From contig CANNFM010000006.1 in the NCBI GenBank assembly GCA_947503835.1, positions 124,001-188,000 on the forward strand: 64,000 bases of DNA, given 5' to 3'. Under the pieces are notes generated by a model. That model was not told the origin of the DNA, searched no databases, and saw only the letters and a list, made by a program, of their open reading frames with translations. The position numbers were made by a program, and so were the translations under genes. This document shows, one piece after another, positions 1 through 8,810 of this stretch; positions within the stretch are counted from its first letter, which is position 1, and each line of letters begins with the position of its first letter. The stretch comes from an uncultured Aquimarina sp. Lineage in GTDB: Bacteria; Bacteroidota; Bacteroidia; Flavobacteriales; Flavobacteriaceae.

Positions 1-33
1 AATTGGTTTTTTATACATGTATATTCATTTTTT

Positions 34-921
34 TTAATTATTTATTTCAATCTTTATTTCTGTTTTAAGCAATCCTTTACCTCCAGCCATTAAAGTTTTT
101 ATTTCATTATTCTCAATTTTTAAGTCAACAATAATCAGGCTTGGTGAAGGAGGATTCATATATTCTCCTTGCTGTATTAAAAACCTGTCTTTTTTAATTT
201 TCAGCACATCAAATAAATAACATGCTAATGGGCCCGCTGCCATTCCGGTACCGGCTTCTTCTAAGATATCATAGCGGGGGCCAAACATTCTTGTACTCGC
301 ATCTCTTTCTGAGTTATCTAAATCAGTAGAAAATACATAAAACCCAATCAAGTCATATTCTTCGCTTATTTCATTTATTACATTAAAATCGGGGACTATG
401 TTCTTTAAAATCTCTGAACTTTTAACAGGGATTAGTATAAATGAATTTCCCGTATTTACCAATCGTATTGGAGCATTGTTGATGAGGTCAGATTTATTTA
501 ACCCCAGCGATCTTAAAATTGTATCCTCCCGCTGACTTACATCGGTATACTTAGGTGAAAGTTGTTCCATAAATGCTAAAGATCCAATTAGTTTTATTTC
601 TCTGTTTCCATCTATTGTTTCTTTAGAAGAATGGTCATTTTTCAGGATACCTAACTGCTTTAAATATGAAAATGTTGCTACAGTTGCATGACCACAATGA
701 GCTATTTGTTTATTTGGTGTGAAGAAATCCAATTTAAAATCTGCCGAGGTAGATTTTGAAACAAAAGCAGTTTCAGATAAACCTACTTTTGCAGCAATTT
801 CTAATTTGTTTTGATCAGATAAATTATCCGCATTTAAAACAACCCCTGCCGGATTACCTCCTTTTTCATGATCAACGAAGGCATTAAGAATTTGTACATC
901 AATAATTTTTGTATTGTCCAT
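34..921 (-). CDS. PhzF family isomerase-like protein
   Basis: 295 residues, the usual length for the PhzF/diaminopimelate-epimerase fold. The N-terminal half carries NPAGVVL and LSETAFV, whose Glu matches the PhzF catalytic acid, followed by AHCGHATVAT. The C-terminal half has the second-lobe motif EEAGTGMAAGPLACYL. Family members isomerise small carboxylated rings or act as unassigned epimerases in the cytoplasm; the substrate here cannot be read from sequence. The start is an ATG at 921. It lies downstream of sigZ on the same strand with a 58-nt gap, and no phenazine genes are nearby, so a role in phenazine synthesis is unlikely. The family call is firm and the function open. Confidence 0.9.
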   Translation of the reverse strand: MDNTKIIDVQILNAFVDHEKGGNPAGVVLNADNLSDQNKLEIAAKVGLSETAFVSKSTSADFKLDFFTPNKQIAHCGHATVATFSYLKQLGILKNDHSSKETIDGNREIKLIGSLAFMEQLSPKYTDVSQREDTILRSLGLNKSDLINNAPIRLVNTGNSFILIPVKSSEILKNIVPDFNVINEISEEYDLIGFYVFSTDLDNSERDASTRMFGPRYDILEEAGTGMAAGPLACYLFDVLKIKKDRFLIQQGEYMNPPSPSLIIVDLKIENNEIKTLMAGGKGLLKTEIKIEINN

Positions 922-979
922 TGTATATTTTTTAATTATTATACTTAATGGACGCGAAAACTCAGAAAAAGACGTAAAA

Positions 980-1516
980 TCAGCTTAAATTAGTATCAAA
1001 ATCTAATAATTTGCCTGATACATCCGATTCAACGTTTGGACAATCTAAAATATTTTCCCTTAAAATTTCCTTAGCTTTTTGAACTCTGGACTTAGTTCCG
1101 GAATATGATATATTTAGATGTGTTGCCAGTTCTTTTTGTGAATAGTTTTTAAAAGAAGTTAAAACGATAACTTGTTTATGTTTTGCAGTAAGATTTTCGA
1201 TTTTTTGATTGATACAATTACTAAGTTTTGAGTAGTCAAAATTATCGCTTTCATTTTCTGGAATGTCTACATCATCTATTGGGATTTTTTTCAGGCTTAA
1301 TTTCCGATAGTAATCAAATATTGTATTTCTAGTGATTTGATACACCCAAGAAGTAAGTTTTGAAGTATTCTTTAATTGATGAATTCTTGTTTGAATTTTC
1401 AAAAAAACTTCTTGAAGAATGTCTTTTGCTCTCTGTTCATCTCTTACCTTACCTACAATAAATTTGTAAAGTTCTTCATTGAGGTCTATCCAAATATTTT
1501 CGATTTCCTTTTTCAT
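980..1516 (-). CDS. sigZ: RNA polymerase sigma factor SigZ (ECF type)
   Basis: An ECF sigma-70 factor of about 178 residues. Region 2 spans roughly residues 5-75 (AKDILQEVFLKI, then WVYQITRNTIFDYYR). Region 4 spans roughly 110-165, with the helix-turn-helix QKELATHLNISYSGTKSRVQ. The order and wording match the SigZ group. Reading back gives a GTG at 1525 and an ATG three codons further in at 1516; I use the ATG. A Cys appears late (LDCPNV) and no anti-sigma gene adjoins it. It starts 17 nt after the stop of the upstream molybdopterin oxidoreductase gene, so the two are probably cotranscribed. Confidence 0.85.
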   Translation of the reverse strand: MKKEIENIWIDLNEELYKFIVGKVRDEQRAKDILQEVFLKIQTRIHQLKNTSKLTSWVYQITRNTIFDYYRKLSLKKIPIDDVDIPENESDNFDYSKLSNCINQKIENLTAKHKQVIVLTSFKNYSQKELATHLNISYSGTKSRVQKAKEILRENILDCPNVESDVSGKLLDFDTNLS

Positions 1517-1533
1517 TAGTGACACATGTTTAT

Positions 1534-3684
1534 TTATGAAGATTCAATTTTTCTTATGGCTACAGGATGACCATTAAAAGCCATAGTATAAGATAAAGGA
1601 TCTAATCTATCGTGATTCATTAATTGATTAATATTAACACCCGCATTGCGTTTTGCTGTTTCCATTTGCACACCTTCTCCATGATGACCCCAGCCATGAG
1701 GAATACTTATTGTACCCTGAATAATGTCTGTTGTAACTTCGGCTTTAATAGAAATCGAACCAGAATCAGAATACACCTCTACCACCTCATGAGGCTCAAT
1801 TTCATGGGTTTTAGCATCATCTGGATGGATCATCATGGTACATGTTCTTGAACCTCCTTCTAAGATAGATAAATTATGCATCCAGGAGTTATTGCTACGC
1901 AAATGTCTTCTGCCAATTAATTTTAGTGGATATAACTCTTGCTTTTCTAAAGTTAAAAGTTGTTTTACTTTTTCCATTTCTTTTGCAAAAAGCTCTGGCA
2001 TCAATTCAATACGTTTGTTTTTTGTAAACAAACGCTTGGGGAAAACTGGTTTTAATGAGGATAATTCTAACCCTTCTGGGTGTTTTTCTAAACGTTTTAA
2101 ACTCAATCCATCTTTTCTCAAGAAACGTCCACCCCATACACCATAAGCTCCAGTTTTTAGGGCTAAATCCAGTTTTGTTTTTGGATGAATCCTAGACATG
2201 ATATTGCTTTTTATTCTCTGAAAAATATTTCCTGTAAATAAGCGCTGTTGTAGCTCACTCATTATTTGCCAATCATAACGTTGCTCTTTTGAAATAGATA
2301 AAGGAGCAGGGCTAAATTTAGCTGTGTTTCGGGTTGCTATCATATGTAGTACAAACGAATAGTGCATGGTTTCTAATCCAACCGCGGGAGGCATAATAAG
2401 ATCTGCATGTTGTGTGGTTTCGTTGATATACATATCAATAGCTAACATAAATTCTAAGTCGACTAATGCTTTTTCTACCTGTTGAGAATTAGGTGCAGAA
2501 CGTGCAGGATTACCGGCGATACTAATAAACCCTCGGATTTGGTTTTTGCCTTTTGTTAATATCTCATCTGCTAATGTAGCTGTTGGGAATTCACCAACAA
2601 TCTCTTTATACGATTTAACTCGGCTACTATACCGAAACATTTTAGACTCATGCGCCATTAAAGTCACATAATCTATGGCGGGTAGTGTAAATAGTAACCC
2701 TCCAGGTTCATCTAATTTTCCGAGTAAAACATTAATAGAAGTGATCAACCATTGGCAGAGGGTACCATAGGATTGCGTATTAACACCTAATCTACCATAG
2801 ACAACACTATTGGGATATTGTATTAAATCATCTACAATGTGTGCTATTTCTTCTGTACTTATCCCCGTTATGGGAGCCACCTTTTCTTTAGAGTAGGGTT
2901 GAACCATTACTTTTAATTCTTCTAAATGGTCCGCCAATGAAAGTGCTTTAGATGAAGGGATGGCATCACGCAATACCAGTTCATTTATGATTGCTAATAG
3001 GAGTAATACATCTTTTTCTGGATGAATGAAATAATGCTCGCTAGCTTTGTTGGCAGTTTCTGTTTTACGAGGATCTATAACAACTACTTTTCCTCCCTTT
3101 TGTTGAATAGCCTTAATTTTCTCTCTAATGTTGGGGGTTGACATAAAACTACCATTAGAAGCCATTGGGTTAGCTCCAATGATGAGCATATAATCAAGAT
3201 GGTCAATATCAGGAATTGGAGCCAACATTGCATGACCAAACATCATTTGGTTCACTAAAAAAACTGGAACAGAATCCAGACTATGAGAGGCAAAACGATT
3301 TCGAGTATTGAGAGCATTTATAGTGTCATACAAAGTAATTGCAGTACCTGTATTATGTACAGTAGGGTTACCGGTATAAGTGGCTATAGCATCATTACCA
3401 TATTTTTTCCGTATTTTCTTCAATTCTCGTTCTGCAATATCAAAGGCTTCTTCCCAAGAGATGGTTTGCCATCCCGAAGCCGTTTTTTTAACAGGTTGTT
3501 TTAAGCGATTAGGATCATTGTGTAAATCTTTAAGGGCAATTCCTTTAGGACATATATGCCCACGACTATAAATATCTTCTTTATGTCCCTTTATCGCGAC
3601 TACTTCATTATTTTTTACCTCAATTTCTAAGCCGCACATAGCTTCACAAAGGTGACAAGTACGGTATTTTATGGTATTTGGCAT
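1534..3684 (-). CDS. Molybdopterin-dependent oxidoreductase with a 4Fe-4S site
   Basis: About 716 residues from an ATG at 3684; a TTG at 3693 is a possible earlier start. The N-terminus has the C-x2-C-x3-C...C cluster (CHLCEAMCG, then GHICPKG), Cys 10, 13, 17 and 45, which binds a 4Fe-4S cluster in DMSO-reductase-superfamily enzymes. The molybdopterin domain follows (DYMLIIGANPMASNGS, VVVIDPRKTETANKA) and a C-terminal dinucleotide-binding domain (GRRHLRSNNSWMHN; HPDDAKTHEIEPHEVVEV). There is no Tat-like signal, so it is probably cytoplasmic. It resembles the broad formate dehydrogenase/nitrate reductase-like group, but the substrate cannot be assigned. No electron-transfer subunit adjoins it; the next gene downstream is sigZ. 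Confidence 0.88.
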   Translation of the reverse strand: MPNTIKYRTCHLCEAMCGLEIEVKNNEVVAIKGHKEDIYSRGHICPKGIALKDLHNDPNRLKQPVKKTASGWQTISWEEAFDIAERELKKIRKKYGNDAIATYTGNPTVHNTGTAITLYDTINALNTRNRFASHSLDSVPVFLVNQMMFGHAMLAPIPDIDHLDYMLIIGANPMASNGSFMSTPNIREKIKAIQQKGGKVVVIDPRKTETANKASEHYFIHPEKDVLLLLAIINELVLRDAIPSSKALSLADHLEELKVMVQPYSKEKVAPITGISTEEIAHIVDDLIQYPNSVVYGRLGVNTQSYGTLCQWLITSINVLLGKLDEPGGLLFTLPAIDYVTLMAHESKMFRYSSRVKSYKEIVGEFPTATLADEILTKGKNQIRGFISIAGNPARSAPNSQQVEKALVDLEFMLAIDMYINETTQHADLIMPPAVGLETMHYSFVLHMIATRNTAKFSPAPLSISKEQRYDWQIMSELQQRLFTGNIFQRIKSNIMSRIHPKTKLDLALKTGAYGVWGGRFLRKDGLSLKRLEKHPEGLELSSLKPVFPKRLFTKNKRIELMPELFAKEMEKVKQLLTLEKQELYPLKLIGRRHLRSNNSWMHNLSILEGGSRTCTMMIHPDDAKTHEIEPHEVVEVYSDSGSISIKAEVTTDIIQGTISIPHGWGHHGEGVQMETAKRNAGVNINQLMNHDRLDPLSYTMAFNGHPVAIRKIESS

Positions 3685-3715
3685 GACTTGCAATGGTTTT
3701 TATTAATGGAATCAT

Positions 3716-3755
3716 AAATAAAAAAGGGATTAGTATGATGTGTTGCATACTAATC
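3716..3755 (-). terminator. Rho-independent terminator, minus strand
   Basis: A perfect 10-bp inverted repeat (GATTAGTATG at 3728-3737, CATACTAATC at 3746-3755) with an 8-nt loop. On the minus strand the stem is followed by a T-rich tract (complement of the A-rich 3716-3725). It sits between the GNAT gene and the molybdopterin oxidoreductase gene, so it should end transcripts from the GNAT side. Confidence 0.7.
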
Positions 3756-3905
3756 TTGAAAAGCGTAAGTATTTGTCTGCTAAATATATATAATGCTATT
3801 TAGTAGATACTAAAATACTATAATCATTTGTATAATCCTTACAAGAAACCAAATCTTTAATGTATTAAGGTATACCTTGGATGTGAAGCTTTATTGTTTG
3901 CAATT

Positions 3906-4436
3906 TTATGAGTTAGAATTGATATCTATCTCAAACAAACAGACAGGTGCTTCTTGATAGTGATCTGGTAAGCCTTGAGTATTTTCTATATCAAACATAC
4001 CCAAAAAGTTAAATCCGGATTTTGTGTAATGATTGATAAGTCCTTTATTATTTCCTAATGTATCCAGTCGCACAAAATCTTTTTGATGTTCTTGAGCATA
4101 CTTTTTTGCCCATGTCACAATCATTTCAACAAAATTGTTACCTCTAAAATCAGGATTGGTCGCAATACGATGTATGTATACCGCAGCATCAGTATTTTTT
4201 TCTCCCCAAATTTGTTCATCACTAAATGTTGTTGCCCAGACGCAAGCAATTTTATTATCTAGTAGTAATTTCCATTGTCGGTTTTCGGAAATTTCTGTTT
4301 CGACCAGTGTTTGTTCAAAATCAGGCCATACCACTACAGTTTTCTTTGCTTTTTGGTAATCTGAAGCTATTTTATAGAGGCGAAATATTTCGTCGATGTC
4401 GTTTATCGTGCTATTCTTGATATTCTTGATATTCAT
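3906..4436 (-). CDS. GNAT family N-acetyltransferase
   Basis: About 176 residues starting from ATG at 4436; an in-frame TTG at 4460 is less likely. The central segment has GNAT features: a beta strand with the transition VYIHRIATNPDFRGNNF, standing in for the R/Q-x-x-G-x-G/A acetyl-CoA loop (weak here, RGNNFVEM), then VRLDTLGNNKGLINHYTKSGF, the usual C-terminal motif. Such enzymes move an acetyl group from acetyl-CoA to an amine; the acceptor is unknown. It is a cytoplasmic single gene, followed by a terminator and not clearly in an operon. Confidence 0.8.
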   Translation of the reverse strand: MNIKNIKNSTINDIDEIFRLYKIASDYQKAKKTVVVWPDFEQTLVETEISENRQWKLLLDNKIACVWATTFSDEQIWGEKNTDAAVYIHRIATNPDFRGNNFVEMIVTWAKKYAQEHQKDFVRLDTLGNNKGLINHYTKSGFNFLGMFDIENTQGLPDHYQEAPVCLFEIDINSNS

Positions 4437-4568
4437 TTGGATTATGATTTTATATAGCAAAGAACCGGAGTTGTTTTTATTGATGAAACCCGAAAATTGC
4501 TAATATTTTTTGATTTTGTATCGAAATGTAGATTTCAGTTATTATAGAAAGAAACTGATGTACTGATA

Positions 4569-4943
4569 CTAATTCTTCTTTAAAATAGTACTTTTCTGTT
4601 GATTAAACTCTTCTTGAGTTATTGCTCCCTCATCAAGAAGTTTTTTTAATTTGGTGAGTTTATCAATACCATCTTCTTGAGGTGCTTTAACAGGCGGTTG
4701 ATTTACAATAATTCTGGCAGGTTTACTATCACTAGATAGACTCCATACCAACGAAATTACCCAGCCAATAAGACTCCAGCCCAAAAAGAAATTTAAGGCT
4801 ATTATGGCAACCAGATTTTTTTTCATTCTTAGTAATGCTATGATAGATGGTATGAAGTAAAAACAAATCCCCACAATAAGCATAATTACTAAAACAGTAT
4901 CTTGATCAGATAAACCCGAATCAGGTTGAGAAGATAATATCAT
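4569..4943 (-). CDS. Small membrane protein: superinfection-immunity-like domain plus SHOCT
   Basis: 124 residues with two recognisable parts. Two hydrophobic helices (about residues 17-38 and 44-68) include ALNFFLGWSLIGWVISLVW, the signature of the T4 Imm-type superinfection immunity domain family, which is widespread in bacterial chromosomes and not only in phage. The C-terminus is a SHOCT motif (LTKLKKLLDEGAITQEEF), a short helical module at the ends of many membrane proteins. It is predicted in the inner membrane. No phage gene is near, so a phage-exclusion role is only suggested by the family name. Confidence 0.75.
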   Translation of the reverse strand: MILSSQPDSGLSDQDTVLVIMLIVGICFYFIPSIIALLRMKKNLVAIIALNFFLGWSLIGWVISLVWSLSSDSKPARIIVNQPPVKAPQEDGIDKLTKLKKLLDEGAITQEEFNQQKSTILKKN

Positions 4944-5176
4944 AAAAGAAGGTTTAATATATTAATAAGCCGTACAAAATTACATAAAATAGGGTGGGGT
5001 GAGGTTTTTATGTATTGCAATACTAAGCTATTAAAAATTCTTTTATGGTCTAATTATTTCTATAGTTTCTTTTCTCCTTAGAGTTTTAATATGAACACTT
5101 ATCTAGTGATACTTTCATTCAGTACCATTTATATCTACCAAGAACTAATAAAGAAATTCTTGCAAATAAGTTAAAG

Positions 5177-5830
5177 CTATCTAGTCACTGGTTTAACTTT
5201 TATTTTTCTATTCCAATAGATAATATATATAGTACCCAGTATTGTAGGGGTAATCCAGGCAATTAAGCTTCCGATCCCCAAACCAGCTACAATAAAAGCA
5301 GTGATCGATGCAATAAAGGCTCCGATAATTTTACTAATATGGGTGGCAAGCCAAGAGTTTTTGGTAGTAGCAAAGGTTTTGAAAAACCTAAAGTCTTTTA
5401 TAGTCATAAACAGACCAAATGCACCAAAGAATAAAAATAGAATACTATTGGTTACTCCTGTTGCTATTCCATAAATACCAAGTGTGGTCATAATCACAGA
5501 AAAGAACAACATACTCCCAGAGATTGTTTTATCTGCCCAGTCTGCTTGTTTCTTGTGTTTTGATTTAAAGGAAAGTGCTCTGTTTCCTGCAAGAACTAGA
5601 TACATTGTAAATAAACCTATTAAGAAAAGAAACAGGTTTTCATGATTTGGCATCCAAGCTATGGGCAATGATATTAGAGAACTGATCATCATTCCTGCTG
5701 AAAATAACTTTCCTGTTTTTTTATGTATTGGGCTCCCTTTTTTTGTAATTATACTTAGTATTCCCGCAATTAATCCTACTCCGCCAAAAAAAGCATGAAT
5801 GTATATAAAGATCGTAATTGTTTGTTCCAT
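5177..5830 (-). CDS. Multi-pass membrane protein, DUF2306-like
   Basis: About 217 residues if translation begins at the ATG at 5830 (MEQTITIFIYIHAFFGG); an ATG at 5863 would add 11 residues. Neither start has a clear Shine-Dalgarno sequence, as is common in Bacteroidota. The protein has about six to seven hydrophobic segments and the early pattern IHAFFGGVGLIAG, then KKGSPIHKKTGKLFSAGM, in which a His and charged residues follow the first helix, as in DUF2306-type membrane proteins. No catalytic motif is evident and function is unknown. It stands alone between short intergenic gaps. Confidence 0.7.
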   Translation of the reverse strand: MEQTITIFIYIHAFFGGVGLIAGILSIITKKGSPIHKKTGKLFSAGMMISSLISLPIAWMPNHENLFLFLIGLFTMYLVLAGNRALSFKSKHKKQADWADKTISGSMLFFSVIMTTLGIYGIATGVTNSILFLFFGAFGLFMTIKDFRFFKTFATTKNSWLATHISKIIGAFIASITAFIVAGLGIGSLIAWITPTILGTIYIIYWNRKIKVKPVTR

Positions 5831-5961
5831 GGTTAGTTTTATAGTTATGACTTCAAAGATCATATTTTAAACGAGATTTGCAAGAGTTTGACTACCCAAC
5901 TGTAGTTTTTGTTAGATGAATGGTAAAATAATGTATTTGATCACTATGAGTATTGTAGGGC

Positions 5962-6351
5962 TTATGTTTTTACAGCTGTACCTGTGATTTTTACCTTTCC
6001 TCCAAAAGGTAAAGCTTCTGCCTGATAAATTGTTCTTGAGGGCCTTTTACCTTCTGGGAATAATTTTATATATAATTGATTTATTTCTGGAAGGTCATCC
6101 AAATTATCAAAAGCTATATCAATAAATACGACATCACTTTTATTAAATCCGGCATTTTTTAGAGCTGCAAAAAAGTTAGAAAATGCAAGTTGACCTTCTT
6201 CCAGTGCTGTACCAGAAACATAATCTCCATTAGTGTTTACAGATAATTGACCACTTACAAAACACATATTGTTTGCCACTACGGCATGGCTTATAGGATT
6301 TGACCATTTTGGAAGCCCTTCTCCTTGTATTATATATTTTTTGTTGCCCAT
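5962..6351 (-). CDS. RidA family protein
   Basis: 129 residues, the normal length for the RidA/YjgF/UK114 fold. Typical landmarks are SHAVVANNMCFVSGQLSVN near the start, the central KNAGFNKSDVVFIDIA and the C-terminal RPSRTIYQAEALPFGGKVKI. The Arg in SRTIYQ corresponds to the substrate-carboxylate-binding Arg of the family. RidA proteins hydrolyse reactive enamine/imine intermediates from PLP enzymes in the cytosol; members of other subgroups act in specific catabolic pathways. The GNAT gene lies 35 nt upstream on the same strand, so cotranscription is possible. Confidence 0.88.
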   Translation of the reverse strand: MGNKKYIIQGEGLPKWSNPISHAVVANNMCFVSGQLSVNTNGDYVSGTALEEGQLAFSNFFAALKNAGFNKSDVVFIDIAFDNLDDLPEINQLYIKLFPEGKRPSRTIYQAEALPFGGKVKITGTAVKT

Positions 6352-6386
6352 ATTATATTGTGAATAAGGATTTATAATTAGTCAGA

Positions 6387-6911
6387 TTAACTCCTTTTAA
6401 TAGTAAAAATAATATTGTCCAGATTGTCTTTATCAATTCTGTTTTCGATATGATTAAAATTGTGTTTTTTCAAAAGATATTTCGAAGGCTCATTATCCTT
6501 ATGAGTATATGCTTCGATTTGATTAAGATGTAATGTTTCAAACCCATATTTTAGCACAGCTTGTAATGCTTCACTCATGATGCCTTTTCCTTGGGTTTTT
6601 GGATGTAAATCATAGCCAACTTCGGCAGTTTTTTTATCATCTGAAAAATTCCATAAACAGATGGTACCTACTAATTCTGGATTGTCTTTTATAGTTATAC
6701 TCCAGAATACCCAATTGCCATCACTTACACCCTTCGTAATTTTAGTTATGAAATTGATAGCATCTTGTAATGTAGCTGTTCTAGGTCTTTTTACAAACTG
6801 ATTGACCGTTTGATCAGATCTTAAGAAACGAATTGCTTCACTATCTGTTTTTTCTAAGGATCTTAATACTAATCTTTTTGTTTCTAGTGTAGGTGAAGTA
6901 TTACTTGTCAT
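6387..6911 (-). CDS. GNAT N-acetyltransferase, RimJ/RimL type
   Basis: 174 residues with the classic opening TPTLETKRLVLRSL-like pattern (here SPTLETKRLVLRSLEKTD). AEVGYDLHPKTQGKGIMSEA holds the acetyl-CoA pyrophosphate loop Q-G-K-G-I-M, and LNQIEAYTHKDNEPSKYLLK is the C-terminal signature. It belongs to the Acetyltransf_3 group that includes ribosomal-protein and small-molecule acetylases; the true acceptor is not evident. It starts at an ATG at 6911, upstream of the RidA gene. Confidence 0.88.
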   Translation of the reverse strand: MTSNTSPTLETKRLVLRSLEKTDSEAIRFLRSDQTVNQFVKRPRTATLQDAINFITKITKGVSDGNWVFWSITIKDNPELVGTICLWNFSDDKKTAEVGYDLHPKTQGKGIMSEALQAVLKYGFETLHLNQIEAYTHKDNEPSKYLLKKHNFNHIENRIDKDNLDNIIFTIKRS

Positions 6912-6963
6912 CTATTTTGTTGTTCCCGCTTAAAAGTTAGGTAATGAATTGGAATATTAATAA

Positions 6964-7875
6964 TTAATCAAATTTTTTGTCTAACCAATGAATTATATTT
7001 AGCAGTAATTTATAGTTTTCTTTGGCCTCATCTGTATTCATTCCAACTTTTCTCTTGTTGGGTCCAGCCAATTGTGTGGTGAACATGGCAGCTTCGCCAG
7101 AGACCACAATTCTACCTTTTCCAAATTTTGTATAAGCTCCCTGTGACCATCCTTTTAGATTATATGTTGTCGTTTTCTTGTCAAAAACCCATGCAGTATC
7201 CGGAAGTCTGTTTACATATCTCTGATCGAAAACTAAAATAGGTTTTGCTTTAGCTGGGATTTTAATAGCTTGTCCTGTAAACGTGGCAACCTTTGAGACA
7301 CTTTCGTTCTTATTTCTTCCTTTAGTGATTGGGCTTTCAATAAGAGTTCCCGTTTTTAGACTAAAATATGCCGGTCCTTTAACCAGAGTATCCATAGCAA
7401 AACCATTAGTGAATTTAAAATTAAAAGCTGCTGCTAATTCTTCGGCGGCACCAGCCATAGGCATATGATCAGCAATAAGAAATAAACTTCCTCCTTCTTG
7501 TACCCATTGTTTTACTTCCTCAATTTCAGATTTTGTAAAGGCTGAAGAAACCGGAACATACCAATTTTCAATATTAGTTTTATGCAATGCATTAGAAATA
7601 ACAAGAATCTTTCCGGGGGTTAATTTTTCTTTTTCAAAGAGACCTTTATACTCTTTTACTGTATATCCATCGCTCTCTAAAACATTAGAAAACCCTTTGT
7701 ATCTTCCGTTTTTGGTATGAAAATTATGGTGACCTTCATCGATAAAAACTACAGGCCCTTTTCCCGATTGATACTCTGGATTGGGTATCGTGGGTTTATA
7801 GCTGTCATCTGCAATTTGCTGCGAATACATTAAGCCTTGGGACGCTATAAGAATTCCAATGATTATTTTTTTCAT
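6964..7875 (-). CDS. Exported DUF4350 domain protein
   Basis: 303 residues with an N-terminal signal peptide (about residues 1-20, ending SQQ). The body begins GPVVFIDEGHHNFHT and includes GGSLFLIADHMPMAGAAEEL and a late GKGRIVVSGEAAMFT. This is the glutamine-amidotransferase-like fold of DUF4350 proteins, which lack an assigned activity. It is probably periplasmic. The FMN-binding lipoprotein gene is 76 nt upstream on the same strand. Conserved His and Asp (EGHHNFH, ADHMP) could form a site but no reaction can be assigned. Confidence 0.75.
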   Translation of the reverse strand: MKKIIIGILIASQGLMYSQQIADDSYKPTIPNPEYQSGKGPVVFIDEGHHNFHTKNGRYKGFSNVLESDGYTVKEYKGLFEKEKLTPGKILVISNALHKTNIENWYVPVSSAFTKSEIEEVKQWVQEGGSLFLIADHMPMAGAAEELAAAFNFKFTNGFAMDTLVKGPAYFSLKTGTLIESPITKGRNKNESVSKVATFTGQAIKIPAKAKPILVFDQRYVNRLPDTAWVFDKKTTTYNLKGWSQGAYTKFGKGRIVVSGEAAMFTTQLAGPNKRKVGMNTDEAKENYKLLLNIIHWLDKKFD

Positions 7876-7951
7876 GAGTTACATATAATTTGTGAGTATG
7901 AAGTTAACGCAATTAGAGTACTATCATTTTACAAATGCTATTAGACCTTTA

Positions 7952-8623
7952 CTATAAAAAGTAATTTTTATACTTTTTCAGTCCTGTATTCATCATTTCT
8001 ACTGCAGCTTTACTAGTAATCGTTGCGCCAGATATTCCATCTACGGTTTGATTTCCTTGTATTAGGTCTTTATGGTCTTGTTTTAAACCAAAAGTGTTTC
8101 TGGTAGTTGATATTTTGGCTTCTGTAAACATATTTTCGAAAGAAGTATATGTAAATGCTGCACCGTACCCTTCAGATTCTCCTTTATGATCAAACTGCAC
8201 TTTTATGATTTCTAGTGTGGTTTTATCCATCAGGATTTTGGCCCAAATTGCTCCCATATATCCTTTACTTTTAGCTACGAGTATCACTTTGCTAGAATTG
8301 GTGATTTCAAAAATTGGAAACATTGTAGATTGTTGAGAATTTAATGTTTTTTTATACAGGTTGATCCCTGTTTTTAAATCAGTGGTTTTGACATTTCCTT
8401 GTTCGTCAATTTCTTTAACAAGAAAAACCTTGTTTAAATTGATGGTATCTGCCAAAGTAACTTCTGCAAATTCTGTTAATTCTTTTACTATAGGAGATGT
8501 TTGAATCTCGTCTATCGTTTCTTGTTTAGGTTTCTCAATCTCTAGTACTGTAGTGCTTTCGGATTTTTGCTTGCAGCTATACATAAGAGATATAGAAACC
8601 AAAAGGTAGATTAGTCTCATCAT
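7952..8623 (-). CDS. FMN-binding domain lipoprotein (NqrC/RnfG-like)
   Basis: 223 residues beginning with a lipoprotein signal: hydrophobic stretch then LMYSC, lipidated Cys17. The C-terminal half is an FMN-binding domain with the flavinylation motif DGISGATITS, in which a Thr receives FMN through a phosphoester bond made by ApbE in NqrC, RnfG and related proteins. LVAKSKGYMGAIWAKI and GESEGYGA match the domain's substrate loop. Full Nqr or Rnf operons are absent here, so it is more likely a stand-alone extracytoplasmic electron carrier. An ApbE homologue must be elsewhere if it is flavinylated. The start could be either of two adjacent ATG codons. Confidence 0.82.
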   Translation of the reverse strand: MMRLIYLLVSISLMYSCKQKSESTTVLEIEKPKQETIDEIQTSPIVKELTEFAEVTLADTINLNKVFLVKEIDEQGNVKTTDLKTGINLYKKTLNSQQSTMFPIFEITNSSKVILVAKSKGYMGAIWAKILMDKTTLEIIKVQFDHKGESEGYGAAFTYTSFENMFTEAKISTTRNTFGLKQDHKDLIQGNQTVDGISGATITSKAAVEMMNTGLKKYKNYFL

Positions 8624-8631
8624 TTTTGTTT

Positions 8632-8784
8632 TTAATTTTGTGTTTTATTTGAATAATAAAGAACTGCCAATGCTATTTTCTCATTAGAATTGGGGTTTTG
8701 TCCTGTAATCAAATTACCATCTACAATTACCTTTGGTATAAATGAAAGAAAATGTTTTTGGTATTAAGCTCCTCGTTTTTTCAT
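8632..8784 (-). pseudogene. Decayed 3' end of a DJ-1/PfpI (type 1 glutamine amidotransferase-like) gene
   Basis: Translating the minus strand gives, after an in-frame TAA at 8764-8766, about 43 residues that contain KVIVDGNLITGQNPNSNEK and end with a stop at 8632-8634. This is the well-known C-terminal signature of DJ-1/PfpI family proteins (VVVDGNLITGQNPAS-type). Before the TAA the frame reads KKRGA, the expected preceding helix, so the stop probably replaced a sense codon such as GAA or AAA. Further upstream the frame diverges and meets a TAG near 8808, and the rest of the domain (about 180 residues, with the nucleophile Cys) is missing. It lies between the nitrilase and FMN-binding genes on their strand. 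Confidence 0.75.
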
Positions 8785-8810
8785 ACTTGTAGTTATTTTA
8801 TTTATCTAAC

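Noticed and set aside
34..921. Phenazine biosynthesis cluster
   Set aside because: Only a PhzF-like protein is present; PhzF relatives are widespread without phenazine production.
1624..2146. Plus-strand open frames at 1624-1851 and 1835-2146
   Set aside because: They are antisense to the intact molybdopterin oxidoreductase gene and show no domain.
4569..4943. Prophage or phage-defence locus suggested by the superinfection-immunity name
   Set aside because: No phage gene is adjacent and this domain is common as a chromosomal membrane protein.
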